Shown piece after piece: positions 1 through 8,063 of a stretch of 64,000 nt of DNA. The position numbers and the translations under genes were made by a program. Numbering within the stretch: position 1 is the stretch's first letter; the number at the start of each line of letters is the position of its first letter. This stretch comes from Gimesia maris (GTDB lineage: Bacteria > Planctomycetota > Planctomycetia > Planctomycetales > Planctomycetaceae), in contig NZ_CP042910.1 of assembly GCF_008298035.1 (NCBI RefSeq), positions 6,882,001 to 6,946,000 on the forward strand. The letters run 5' to 3'. The notes under the pieces were generated by a model. It was not told the DNA's origin, searched no databases, and worked only from the letters and a program-made list of their open reading frames with translations.

Positions 1-888
1 CAGCGTCATGCGATTCATAAACCGGAAATCGGACGGAACCGAGAGTTCCTCTTTCGCATAGCGACCTTCCTGGACGCCGAAGTAACAACTGGAGACAGAG
101 ACTTTAATCCGCGGGTCGATGGCGGGAGTCACTTGTGTGTAGTAGCCACCATAGGAAAGACCGACCATGCCGATCCGGCTGGCATCGACATCGGGGCGTT
201 TGATGAGTTCATCAATGGCATAAGTGATCTTGGCAATTTCAACGGCGGTGATACTGGTGCCGATGAGTCGCATGCGGTCATCAATCTGTCGGCGAATGTC
301 TTTGGGATAACCGTCCGCTTTAAACAGATGCTGTGGTGCGTAGACAAGAAAGCCCCGTTTGACCGCGCCGCGAACCATGTCTCGATAATTGGATCCGCCG
401 TTGAACAAGGCGACTTCAGGTGAGCCGCCGCCCCCATGCATGGAGATGATTAACGGCGTTTTCCCTTTCGCCGATCTGGGGACAATGAAGATTCCTTCGG
501 AATGCACGTGCGGCAGAATCGGAAACATTGCACGATAGTAAACGCCGATGCTGTCTTCACCGATCTTTTTATAGGTGGCAGGCTGATCGGGCCGTTTACC
601 GGGGGGCGGATAACCAATGCTTTCACAAAACGCGGCCCGCAGCGGTTCAGCCGCTTTCTCAAAGGCAGCAGCAGACGAATAGTCGGGCTGGAACAGCTGT
701 TCGAATCGCCGTCGGTCCGCGGCAATGGTTTTGATATATTCATCCAGCTCCCGCGCCTGCTCTGTCCGCAACGGATTCGAATCGGTGACTCTCTGATTGA
801 AGTATTCTGGTTTCGCAGGTTCAGATTGTGCACACCCCAGTGCAGGAATCAAAATCCAGATCAACGCGAGTAACTGAGCCGCCTTCAT
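1..888 (-). CDS. Exported alpha/beta hydrolase (dienelactone hydrolase / acetyl xylan esterase type), 3' end outside window
   Basis: I translated this frame directly: 296 codons run from an ATG at 888 to the window edge with no stop, so the C-terminus is missing. The N-terminus is a signal peptide with a Cys at residue 19 (ALGC, a weak lipobox). An oxyanion-hole type motif MHGGGG lies at about 150-155 and a nucleophile elbow GLSYGG at 243-248 puts the likely catalytic Ser at 245. An Asp and a His of the triad would lie further on, beyond the edge. It therefore looks like an exported serine esterase or peptidase of the alpha/beta hydrolase fold. The substrate cannot be named. It is transcribed away from the transposase and stands alone. 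Confidence 0.8.
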   Translation of the reverse strand, partial: MKAAQLLALIWILIPALGCAQSEPAKPEYFNQRVTDSNPLRTEQARELDEYIKTIAADRRRFEQLFQPDYSSAAAFEKAAEPLRAAFCESIGYPPPGKRPDQPATYKKIGEDSIGVYYRAMFPILPHVHSEGIFIVPRSAKGKTPLIISMHGGGGSPEVALFNGGSNYRDMVRGAVKRGFLVYAPQHLFKADGYPKDIRRQIDDRMRLIGTSITAVEIAKITYAIDELIKRPDVDASRIGMVGLSYGGYYTQVTPAIDPRIKVSVSSCYFGVQEGRYAKEELSVPSDFRFMNRMTL

Positions 889-1035
889 ACCTTTGTCCTT
901 TCGATGTTGTTCCCGGTTGCAAAAACTCAAGGCTTTATTCTAACCAGAGTCGCAACCAGTCGTCTATCTGTTGCACCTGGATCGAATTGGTGTGCCTGTA
1001 TAAGTATAGGTATTGAAAATATGATCATGGACTCG

Positions 1036-1065
1036 GGGTGCCATCTGCCGGCTTGTCCGGCAGTG
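1036..1065 (-). repeat. REP-like hairpin, copy 1 (left of the RAYT gene)
   Basis: Read on the minus strand the core is a 7-bp stem CTGCCGG/CCGGCAG around the loop ACAAG, followed by ATGGCACCC. It lies 17 nt past the stop of the transposase gene and is in inverted orientation to the copy at 1828-1857. The stem differs from that copy by a compensating pair change (C-G here, T-A there), so the base pairing is conserved. Confidence 0.8.
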
Positions 1066-1082
1066 CCAAACTTATCCAAGGA

Positions 1083-1676
1083 TTATTCGACAGAAGCGGT
1101 TGCAAAGAAATCCCAGGGGAGACCATGTATTACCGGTAAATCCGGATCCACTGTATTGCCGTCACTTTCATACCACCGTGCACTCGACCATTTCCAGTCA
1201 CTCATATTTCGTACCAGTTTTCGTTGAACCGGATTTTGGTGAATATAATTAATTGCGGCCAAAACAGCCTGTCTACCAGTTAAGTTACGATCATAGCCGG
1301 GACCTTTTTGCCAGAAATGAAAAACATTTTTTCCTGAATTTGCTGTTGTTGTCAAATGATTGAGCAATGGACTGTTTAACTGAACCAGTTGTTCTTTAAT
1401 CCGGTAGGAAAAGGGGCGTTTGATCGCTGCCAGGAATCGATCGATTCGACATTCATTGCCGACAGGATAGACGAATAAATGTAAATGCTCGGGCATAATC
1501 ACAAAGGATATGAGACGAAACTTCTGACTTTTTAAAGCACGATCAATCGATTGACATAACAGTTTGTTCCAATCCTGATTTGTCAGTAATGGTTTTCTTT
1601 GGTAACACGAAAAAGTTAATTCGTGTAAATCACCCGGTTCGTGAAAATGCTTGATCTGCTTTCGAGGCTTTTTCAT
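1083..1676 (-). CDS. REP-associated tyrosine transposase (RAYT, IS200/Y1_Tnp-like)
   Basis: A 197-residue protein of the HUH single-strand transposase superfamily. The metal-binding HUH motif is seen as HLH at residues 64-66 within PEHLHLFV, and the catalytic Tyr is probably Tyr144 in the typical RAYT context NYIHQNPVQ. Size and the Y-I-H-x-N-P-V block match RAYT (TnpA-REP) proteins, domesticated relatives of IS200/IS605 transposases that cut REP hairpins. An AGGA sequence lies 9 nt before the ATG. Two REP-like hairpins in inverted orientation bracket the gene and two more lie 3.3 kb away, which is the expected genomic signature. No terminal inverted repeats or target duplications of a classical IS are seen. 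The frame is intact. Confidence 0.9.
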   Translation of the reverse strand: MKKPRKQIKHFHEPGDLHELTFSCYQRKPLLTNQDWNKLLCQSIDRALKSQKFRLISFVIMPEHLHLFVYPVGNECRIDRFLAAIKRPFSYRIKEQLVQLNSPLLNHLTTTANSGKNVFHFWQKGPGYDRNLTGRQAVLAAINYIHQNPVQRKLVRNMSDWKWSSARWYESDGNTVDPDLPVIHGLPWDFFATASVE

Positions 1677-1827
1677 ATCTCTGAGTCCTGAGAGATTGAG
1701 CTTGGATCACATTTAAACCAGTAATAATTATAAATTATCAGTTTTTTGTTTCAGTAGAATATTTCAACATCACCAAATCAATGGCAGAAAAAAGATTCAG
1801 ACTTACTCGTTGCATTAATATCAATTG

Positions 1828-1857
1828 CACTGTCGGGCAAGCCGACAGATGGCACCC
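1828..1857 (+). repeat. REP-like hairpin, copy 2 (right of the RAYT gene)
   Basis: Plus-strand core CTGTCGG-GCAAG-CCGACAG, followed by ATGGCACCC. Same layout as copy 1 in opposite orientation, so the two bracket the transposase gene. It lies about 150 nt upstream of the transposase start. Confidence 0.8.
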
Positions 1858-2083
1858 GGTATATCTTACCGTGACATCAATTATTAGATTTAACAAATAG
1901 GATACCATTAAATTTAAGCAGGTGATTGTTTACCTGTTCGGCAAAGAACTCTGATCGTTTCCTGTTAGCTGAAGACGCCCCTGAAATGGGCTCATGACGT
2001 CCTGGTTGTAACCCATCTTGACCGTATTGAGGGGCAGTGATACCTTTGGTCATTCGATCAGTTCACATATGGGAGTTCTCATT

Positions 2084-2917
2084 ATGCAGCGATTTGAAAA
2101 AGTTATGGCACGTCGATTTTTCATGATGCTCATCACTGCCGTTGCCGGTCTGTTTACGGTATTGACTCCCGGATTCCTGACCGCAGAACAGCCGGTGAGT
2201 GCTGTCAAACCCTTTCAGATTCGAACCTTAACAGTTTGCGTGATTGATGCAGACCGGCAACCCCTTGCTGATGTCCGGATCTATCAGAACCAAATTTTTT
2301 TCGCGGAAGCCGCGGAGAAACATCTGCTCGAGAACAGCTATCATACAACGGACGCGCGGGGAATCGTCGTTCTGGAAGCGAAAGGTAAAAACTATGGTCT
2401 GGGGTTGTGGGTCAGCAAGGACAAATACTGTCCGCTGCATGCCTGGTGGTCGCCGAAATATCAGACCGATGGTGGTCAGATTCCGGATGAATTTACGTTT
2501 CAGCTGGAACGGGGAACCTCCATTGGTGGCACAATCAAAGACGAACAGGGACAACCGATTACCGGCGTCCGGGTTGCGGTTGAAAACCTCACATCAATTA
2601 CCCCACTGGCGATGTTCGATAACACGCCACTCCAGGCAGGACTTCGTCCGGAGCCGCGTCACTGGCTGGCTGAAGAGGACGATGTTGTGACTGATGCCGA
2701 TGGTCGCTGGCGGCTCAATAATGTTCCAGCCGATGACCAGCTCCATTTTCATCCCCGTGTGCGTGAGGCCATGCCTTCCGCGCCTGAACTGGGATTGAAA
2801 TTAAGTCACCCCGATTTCCAAAGCGATATCAGATTCGGACAACTGCAGCGCCAGCAGGGGATCACACTGGAATCGCTGAGAAGCCAGACGGCAGTCATCG
2901 TCATGCAACGACGCTAA
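2084..2917 (+). CDS. Exported protein with carboxypeptidase-regulatory-like (Ig-like) repeats
   Basis: About 277 residues. The ATG at 2084 is preferred over an in-frame start 66 nt upstream because GGGAG lies 8 nt before it and the product then opens with a signal peptide (MARRFFMMLITAVAGLF region, cleaved near TAEQ). Two domains of the carboxypeptidase regulatory / CNA-B type are visible: one beginning LTVCVIDADRQPLADVRIY and one beginning GTIKDEQGQPITGVRVAV. Both carry the 'V.D..G.P..gv.V' pattern. The C-terminal part DADGRWRLNNVPADD fits the same fold. Such domains serve in adhesion or protein interaction outside the cytoplasm. No catalytic domain is seen. No obvious operon partner. Confidence 0.7.
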   Translation: MQRFEKVMARRFFMMLITAVAGLFTVLTPGFLTAEQPVSAVKPFQIRTLTVCVIDADRQPLADVRIYQNQIFFAEAAEKHLLENSYHTTDARGIVVLEAKGKNYGLGLWVSKDKYCPLHAWWSPKYQTDGGQIPDEFTFQLERGTSIGGTIKDEQGQPITGVRVAVENLTSITPLAMFDNTPLQAGLRPEPRHWLAEEDDVVTDADGRWRLNNVPADDQLHFHPRVREAMPSAPELGLKLSHPDFQSDIRFGQLQRQQGITLESLRSQTAVIVMQRR

Positions 2918-3520
2918 GCTACTGCTGCGAACCTGTAGGAACTCCTCTCTCGCTCCCGGTGCCTTTCCGTAAAATAGCTGGTGGAGGTTGCGTTCTGTGA
3001 TTAAGAATAACAGCGGCGGAAGTGCTTCTGTTTTACAGCCGAAATGCTGTGGAAACTGTCTTCACTTTTCTGCTTTAGTTTTTATCGGGGGGAGTTCGAG
3101 CATGGTGTCTGCATTCAAGGAAAAACGGACGGTGAACAACGGGAACTGGTGGGGCGAAACAGGTCGATACTGGCGCGATATCGGCGTGAACCGGGTCGAT
3201 ATCGGGGCGGGAGTGGACCGAAGTGTGTCGACCCGCAGTTTATTTGACTGTGAATCGGGAACCAGTGAAGAACAGTCATCGATCATTTTTGCAAATTCCA
3301 GTTGGGTTTTATGGTGCGGGAACAATCAGGTTCGGAAACATGCAGTTGAATAAAAACTGGACACGCGCGCGACGCAGATTTAAGAGGGTCTCGATTGGCG
3401 TGAGCCGGTCAAGTCGAATTTGTTTCGTGAGGGGGAATCTGAGCAGGAGTGGCCTGTTTTCAGGTTTCAACGCGAACGCCTGACGACCCGGTTTGATCCC
3501 GGGAATTTTTTTCCAGTTTT
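2918..3520. other. Non-coding stretch upstream of the DUF1559/lipoprotein pair
   Basis: About 600 nt with only short overlapping reading frames that lack ribosome binding sites, family signatures or signal peptides. Around 3161-3220 the phrase GGTCGATA...GATATCGG recurs two or three times. No terminator or RNA family recognised. Confidence 0.5.
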
Positions 3521-3523
3521 CGA

Positions 3524-3551
3524 TTGACAGAAATGTAGCACAGGCTACAAT
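3524..3551 (+). promoter_or_regulatory. Near-consensus sigma-70 promoter
   Basis: TTGACA at 3524-3529, 16-nt spacer, TACAAT at 3546-3551. The -10 hexamer lies inside the right arm of the first TGTAGC...GCTACA dyad. It points towards the DUF1559 gene that starts about 100 nt downstream. Confidence 0.65.
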
Positions 3552-3611
3552 AACACGCAAATGTAGCACATGCTACATTTTTTTACAAACCATATTGTAG
3601 CGCTGGCTACT
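3534..3611 (+). promoter_or_regulatory. Three-copy dyad array, TGTAGC-N4-GCTACA
   Basis: Copies: TGTAGCACAGGCTACA at 3534-3549, TGTAGCACATGCTACA at 3562-3577, and TGTAGCGCTGGCTACT at 3596-3611. Starts are 28 and 34 nt apart. The first overlaps the -10 box; the others lie in the presumed 5' leader. Copies 2 and 3 are followed by T runs (7 and 5 Ts), so they could also act as short terminator hairpins. An operator array for a dimeric repressor is the simplest reading. The regulator is unknown. Confidence 0.65.
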
Positions 3612-3654
3612 TTTTGAACATGCCGTATTTACACTCCTGTTAAGGTTGATCGAG

Positions 3655-4737
3655 ATGAGATTTCCGCCCTCCCGAATATCCCGCCCCGGCTTTACGCTGA
3701 TTGAACTCCTCGTCGTCATTGCCATCATTGCAACGCTGATTGCCTTGCTGTTACCCGCGGTACAACAGGCACGCGAAGCAGCACGCCGCAGTCAATGTAA
3801 AAACAATCTGAAGCAGTTGGGCATTGCGCTGCATAACTATCACGATACGCATTCCTGTTTTCCCGCCGGCTATTATTCTTATGGAACCAGTAATGGCTCG
3901 GGCCCTGCCTGGGCAGCCATTGACCCTGATACCTGGGATGCGGCTCCGGGCTGGACCTGGGGGACGATGATTCTCCCCTTCATGGACCAGGCAGTACTCT
4001 ATAACGCGCTGGACCTGAATCGTCCCTGCTGGGATCTGGCGAACGCCAGTGCCGCCCAGACGAAGCTGCCTGTTTTTCTCTGTCCCACTTCGTCAGGAGG
4101 AGATGAACCGTTTCTCGTGCAGGATGCCAGTGGCAGCCCGCTCGTCAAAGGGGGCTCACAACTGCGGTTTGGTCGTTCGCATTATGTGGCCAGCCATGGT
4201 CAGGAATCGTGCTGGGGGGAATGCGGTTCGAGTACGACGGGAATTGTTTTCACAAATATCTATACCAAGACCACTAAAACGGTGACCATCAATGGCGATG
4301 CATCGAAAGTCGCAGACGGCCCCTTCTTCCGGAACTCGCGAACGCGGATGCGAGATGTGACGGACGGAACGTCCAATACAATTTTCCTGGGCGAACATTC
4401 GTCGAAACTGAGTGATAAAACCTGGGTGGGCGTGGTGCCCGGTGCGTATACACACCCCCGGTTCACTTCACCTGAAAATGGTCCAGACGCAGCCGCAACG
4501 CTGGCGTTAATTCATGCAGGTCCTTCCGGCGGCGAACTGGACATCACCGGTTTTCCGATCGTCCATCCTGTGAATTTCCCTACGTACCACGTCGGCCAGA
4601 TGTATTCGGAGCACACGGGAGGCGGGCATGTCTGCATGGGGGACGGTTCAGTACGGTTCGTTTCTGAAAATATTGATCTGCTGCTATGGGCGGAACTCTC
4701 GAGTATTAACGAGGGTGAAGTGACGGGAGAGTTTTAA
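3655..4737 (+). CDS. DUF1559 domain protein with type IV prepilin leader
   Basis: About 360 residues. ATG at 3655 chosen: AAGG lies 9 nt upstream; a TTG at 3646 is the alternative. The leader [16 protein letters not shown] is a class III prepilin signal, so a PilD-type peptidase should cleave after Gly and methylate Phe. The block AREAARRSQCKNNLKQLGIALHNYHDTH and the C-terminal GGGHVCMGDGSVRFVSENI are DUF1559 hallmarks (a family hugely expanded in planctomycetes, function unproven, presumed pseudopilin-like surface proteins). The stop codon overlaps the next start (TAATG), so the two are translationally coupled. Expression is probably set by the promoter and dyad array upstream. Confidence 0.9.
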   Translation: MRFPPSRISRPGFTLIELLVVIAIIATLIALLLPAVQQAREAARRSQCKNNLKQLGIALHNYHDTHSCFPAGYYSYGTSNGSGPAWAAIDPDTWDAAPGWTWGTMILPFMDQAVLYNALDLNRPCWDLANASAAQTKLPVFLCPTSSGGDEPFLVQDASGSPLVKGGSQLRFGRSHYVASHGQESCWGECGSSTTGIVFTNIYTKTTKTVTINGDASKVADGPFFRNSRTRMRDVTDGTSNTIFLGEHSSKLSDKTWVGVVPGAYTHPRFTSPENGPDAAATLALIHAGPSGGELDITGFPIVHPVNFPTYHVGQMYSEHTGGGHVCMGDGSVRFVSENIDLLLWAELSSINEGEVTGEF

Positions 4738-5051
4738 TGCGTAATCGAAATGTTCTGTTTTCGACAATGCTGTTTCTGATCACTCTGCTGCCTTTGAGTG
4801 GTTGTGGCTATCCGGCTGTTTCGCCGAAGACGTATGAAATTTCCAAAGCGCTGTACTCGGTCTGTAATCAGAAGAGTACAGACCGTCTGAAAACCGTGCA
4901 GACGTTAATTGACAGTTCCCTCAAAGAAAAAGAGATCAATGAGAGGGAAGCAGGCTGGTTGAATGCGATTGTGGCATCAGCGAATAAAGGAAACTGGGAA
5001 ACCGCGACGCAGGAAGCACGCCGCCTGATGGAAGATCAGACGGGGCGCTGA
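4737..5051 (+). CDS. Small lipoprotein coupled to a DUF1559 gene
   Basis: 104 residues. The N-terminus is a lipoprotein signal with lipobox LSGC, Cys at residue 23. The mature part is short, charged and largely helical (SLKEKEINEREAGWL and similar), with no family I can name. It starts on the last base of the DUF1559 stop codon (TAATG). Small lipoproteins downstream of DUF1559 genes are a common planctomycete arrangement, which suggests joint work at the envelope (inference). Confidence 0.8.
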   Translation: MRNRNVLFSTMLFLITLLPLSGCGYPAVSPKTYEISKALYSVCNQKSTDRLKTVQTLIDSSLKEKEINEREAGWLNAIVASANKGNWETATQEARRLMEDQTGR

Positions 5052-5144
5052 GTAGAAGGAATCAGAAAGGTGAGAGAAAGGCAGATACCTGTATTCCGGC
5101 TCTGGATTTCCAGAGATAACTCTGTTTTTCTGGCGTTATACCAG

Positions 5145-5173
5145 CACTGTCGGGCAAGCCGACAGTGGCACCC
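5145..5173 (+). repeat. REP-like hairpin, copy 3
   Basis: Core CTGTCGG-GCAAG-CCGACAG followed by TGGCACCC, identical in stem and loop to the copy at 1828-1857. Forms an inverted pair with the next copy, 50 nt on. Confidence 0.8.
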
Positions 5174-5222
5174 AGAGTGGCGGATTCAGTGGGGCAGAAT
5201 CTACTATTGTAGAGGTTTCCGT

Positions 5223-5250
5223 GTGCCACGGTCCGGCTTGTCCGGCCGTG
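5223..5250 (-). repeat. REP-like hairpin, copy 4 (divergent)
   Basis: On the minus strand the core reads CACGGCCGGACAAGCCGGACCGTGG split as stem CACGG+CCGG / CCGG+CCGTG around ACAAG, with one bulged A. Loop and the trailing TGGCAC are kept. Together with copy 3 it makes a BIME-like pair between the lipoprotein gene and the convergent small membrane protein gene. Confidence 0.7.
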
Positions 5251-5356
5251 AAAAGGGGCAACACTCACCCAATAGAATATATTTCGCAGACCTGGGTTCA
5301 CCGTCATTCCGGGCGAAACTGTTTCTGCCATTCTAACGGTTTGACGTTGATGTCGG

Positions 5357-5626
5357 TCAGGAAGCAACGGTTTCTACAGTTTCCGGTTCGGGTTGGGAAT
5401 CCGGGCTTTCCTTAATCAGGTTGAGGACGGAAATCAGATGCACCTGACAGACGAGATCTGCAATAAAGAGAGTCGTAAAGATCACCATGAAAACATCTGT
5501 GCTACGAGAGGTGAAAATCTCCTGAAGCATCATAAAAATGATTAAGAACCCAACCAGGATATAATTTCGTTTACGACCTTTTTTTAAAGACTTAATGTAT
5601 TGGTCCACTGTCATTCGCTGTGACAT
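5357..5626 (-). CDS. Small two-helix membrane protein
   Basis: 89 residues from ATG 5626, preferred over an upstream in-frame start because GGGAG lies 8-9 nt before it. Two hydrophobic segments are seen: YILVGFLIIFMMLQEIF and VFMVIFTTLFIADLVCQVHL, followed by an acidic tail. The first residues are basic (KSLKKGRKR), suggesting N-in topology. No family recognised. It is the third gene in line after the BlaI-like regulator and the M56 peptidase, with a 131-nt gap, so co-transcription is possible but not shown. Confidence 0.65.
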   Translation of the reverse strand: MSQRMTVDQYIKSLKKGRKRNYILVGFLIIFMMLQEIFTSRSTDVFMVIFTTLFIADLVCQVHLISVLNLIKESPDSQPEPETVETVAS

Positions 5627-5757
5627 GTTTTCATTCTCCCTCACACTAATGAAACTGTTCAAAACGACTAAAAGATACTTCCCGTATTCTACTCTTCGAA
5701 CTGCAGTTTTACAGGAGAATCTGAAATGTAATGACGGGAACAGGAACACTGGTTTCT

Positions 5758-8061
5758 TCACTCTGCTGGTTGACCCGACGGGTTGGGATTGACCAGTGTC
5801 GCGGATAGATCCGGGTGGCCTAATATTTCCGCTTTCATCAGCAGGTATTGAAAACGTTTGGAATGCAGAGTGGGAGGTAGTGAAATCAACAGTGAGTTCT
5901 TGCCGCTCAAATCGGCGGCGACGCTGATACGTCTCTGTTCGACGCTGGGAACCTGGAAGTTGATTTTTTTGCCTGAGACCTGTGTCTCCAAAATTTTCAC
6001 GCGAGAGATTTCGCTTTGCTTGACCAGAACTTCGAGGCGTACCGCTGTGTGATCTGCTGTCAGGATCGGCCTGAGTTCAAGCGTCATTCCTTCAGCGATG
6101 ACTTTCAATTCCGGTTTCAGTTCTCCGGATTTTGCTTTATGTACGCCAATGACAAATGGCCTTTGCACCTGATTGACGATGGAGCCTTTCTGGCCATTGA
6201 ACAGAGTGACCTTTGGATTAAAAGCACAATGACTGCGTTCGTCTCTCTGAGCAGCCTGGATCAGTTTAAATTCCTGTTGTTCGTTGATCACTGCCACACT
6301 GATGGGAAAATACTCTTCGACCGCGGCACTTGCCTGGACGACCGGACGAGGATTGGTTTTGTCAAGGTGCGGCTGGTGCGGAGCGGCGGTTGTATTTTGG
6401 AAACCAGCCAGACCGGTCCACTCAATGTCAGTTTGTGCCGCAACATCAGAGGTGGTTTCCATGAGAATACTGGCGAAAGTAATCTGACCGCAGCCACTCT
6501 GTACCCAGGCACGGAGTTGTCGGCTCAATTCTTCGTGCAGCGAATCCGGTGCCTTTACCACAAGACGGTTTTGCTCATTGTAATCTGCAAGTGCCTGTTT
6601 AAGTGGTTTCTCACCTGTCTGGTATTTTCGATTTTGAATTTCCAGAAGAAATTTGACGTGCGTCATGAGATACCCGTATGCCTGTTCTTCAGAAAGTAAT
6701 CGTTCCTCGGAAATCCTGCCGATCACTTTTTTGACCTGATAGATCCGTAAGTCGAGCGGCTCTAAACTTTCGTCGTCATGTGGCGAGAGTGTAGGGAGTT
6801 CAGCAAACCAGTTGTGCTGGAGTTCATTTTGAATCTGCATTTGCTGGTTTGCCGGGGTTGTGGAGTCTTTTACATCCGACAGCCCCGTCGCAGTAAAAAG
6901 CGCGATGACAATGGTCACAGTGGTTGTCTGTATCGGATGAACCCGGGTTGTCGCGCTACGGAGAGCTTTCAGTCGGTTGGTGAGCGAGCGCTTACGTAAC
7001 GGGTTTTTCAGAAACCCGAGCATCGAAACCGGCAGGGAGACCCGCCAGCGAGATCCCGTATTCGGCCGCTGGGCCAGGGTCAGCAGGAGTTCGCTGTATT
7101 CACGGGCAGAATCGTTCTGAGTGTTATTGCGGTCTTGCTGTTCCTGCCAGCAGAGGACCATGGCATCGCGGGACTGTTCGCGGAGGCTGCTGAAACGAGT
7201 GGCTGCCAGCCAGTAGAGGGGATTCCACCAGTGTAGCAATCTCAAACCAAACAAACACCAGTTGACCCACAGGTCCCGCCGCTTAAGATGCGCTAACTCA
7301 TGGAGCATGATGAGTTGAAGCTGACTGTCGCTCAACTCTGTGAGATCGGTGGGGAGCAGCAGTTTCGGTCGCAGGGCTCCCATGACAGAGGGTTGGGAAA
7401 TGTCGTCGCAGACAATCACCGGAACACAACGACGGAAACGCACCTGCTCACGACAGGTGTTCCAGAGTTGTAACAGTCGTTGATCTGTGGATTCGACAAG
7501 TCGATTGACTTTTCGCGAAAATCGCCAATGAGTGACCAGCATACGAATCAGAATGAAGACAGCACCCGCAAACCAGAGCGGTGGCAGGATGCGCAAGAAC
7601 CATTCGAGGAAGGTGATGAGATATTCCTGAAGCGTTTCGGTAAAACTGACTTCAGGGGTTTTCGGTTCGAGGAATTTGATGTCGTTCATGTGAGTCGCGT
7701 TCGCGAAAGCCGGAGACGTCGAGTTGGCGTCCCTTACCGGCCACGGTTCAGGCAACGGTTTAGGAGTATAAATATCTCGAGGCGGCTCAGCAGGAGTAGA
7801 CTCCTCTATGAATACAACAAGCAGACTTGTCAGGCTATACGAACTCTCGGGAGCGAAACCATAGGGTATTGCGAGTCGAATGAGGACGAGTCCCCAGAGC
7901 AGTCCCATCTGTCCGGCGGTCAGCCATTTTCGCGCGAAGAGGTTCACGAGCAAAACAAGGGCCGCCAGCAGGCCTGCGGTGATCGTGGGGATGATCAAGA
8001 GTTCCAGGATTTTATCCGTAATTTCAACATAGAGATCTGAAGCCAACAGGAATCCATTCAT
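5758..8061 (-). CDS. M56 family membrane metallopeptidase (BlaR1/MecR1-like) with secretin-like C-terminal domain
   Basis: 767 residues from ATG 8061 (AAGGA 9 nt before it), 2 nt after the regulator's stop. Several N-terminal membrane helices, then zinc motif HELAH at about 254-258 in a cytoplasmic or interfacial loop followed by LKRRDLWVNW, and EQSRDAMVL further on, as in M56. A last helix near 385-400 leads into a large periplasmic part. There, instead of the beta-lactam-binding domain of BlaR1, the region starting FNPKVTLFNGQKGSIV and running through EGMTLELRPILTADHTAVRLEVLV resembles the short secretin (GspD/PilQ-type) domain. The expected role is a sensor protease that cleaves the BlaI-like repressor when its outer domain senses a signal. 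Signal unknown. Confidence 0.85.
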   Translation of the reverse strand: MNGFLLASDLYVEITDKILELLIIPTITAGLLAALVLLVNLFARKWLTAGQMGLLWGLVLIRLAIPYGFAPESSYSLTSLLVVFIEESTPAEPPRDIYTPKPLPEPWPVRDANSTSPAFANATHMNDIKFLEPKTPEVSFTETLQEYLITFLEWFLRILPPLWFAGAVFILIRMLVTHWRFSRKVNRLVESTDQRLLQLWNTCREQVRFRRCVPVIVCDDISQPSVMGALRPKLLLPTDLTELSDSQLQLIMLHELAHLKRRDLWVNWCLFGLRLLHWWNPLYWLAATRFSSLREQSRDAMVLCWQEQQDRNNTQNDSAREYSELLLTLAQRPNTGSRWRVSLPVSMLGFLKNPLRKRSLTNRLKALRSATTRVHPIQTTTVTIVIALFTATGLSDVKDSTTPANQQMQIQNELQHNWFAELPTLSPHDDESLEPLDLRIYQVKKVIGRISEERLLSEEQAYGYLMTHVKFLLEIQNRKYQTGEKPLKQALADYNEQNRLVVKAPDSLHEELSRQLRAWVQSGCGQITFASILMETTSDVAAQTDIEWTGLAGFQNTTAAPHQPHLDKTNPRPVVQASAAVEEYFPISVAVINEQQEFKLIQAAQRDERSHCAFNPKVTLFNGQKGSIVNQVQRPFVIGVHKAKSGELKPELKVIAEGMTLELRPILTADHTAVRLEVLVKQSEISRVKILETQVSGKKINFQVPSVEQRRISVAADLSGKNSLLISLPPTLHSKRFQYLLMKAEILGHPDLSATLVNPNPSGQPAE

Positions 8062-8063
8062 GA

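Noticed and set aside
2988-3353. A 121-residue plus-strand frame in the spacer before the first DUF1559 gene
   Set aside because: No ribosome binding site, unusual composition and several equal-length overlapping frames on both strands.
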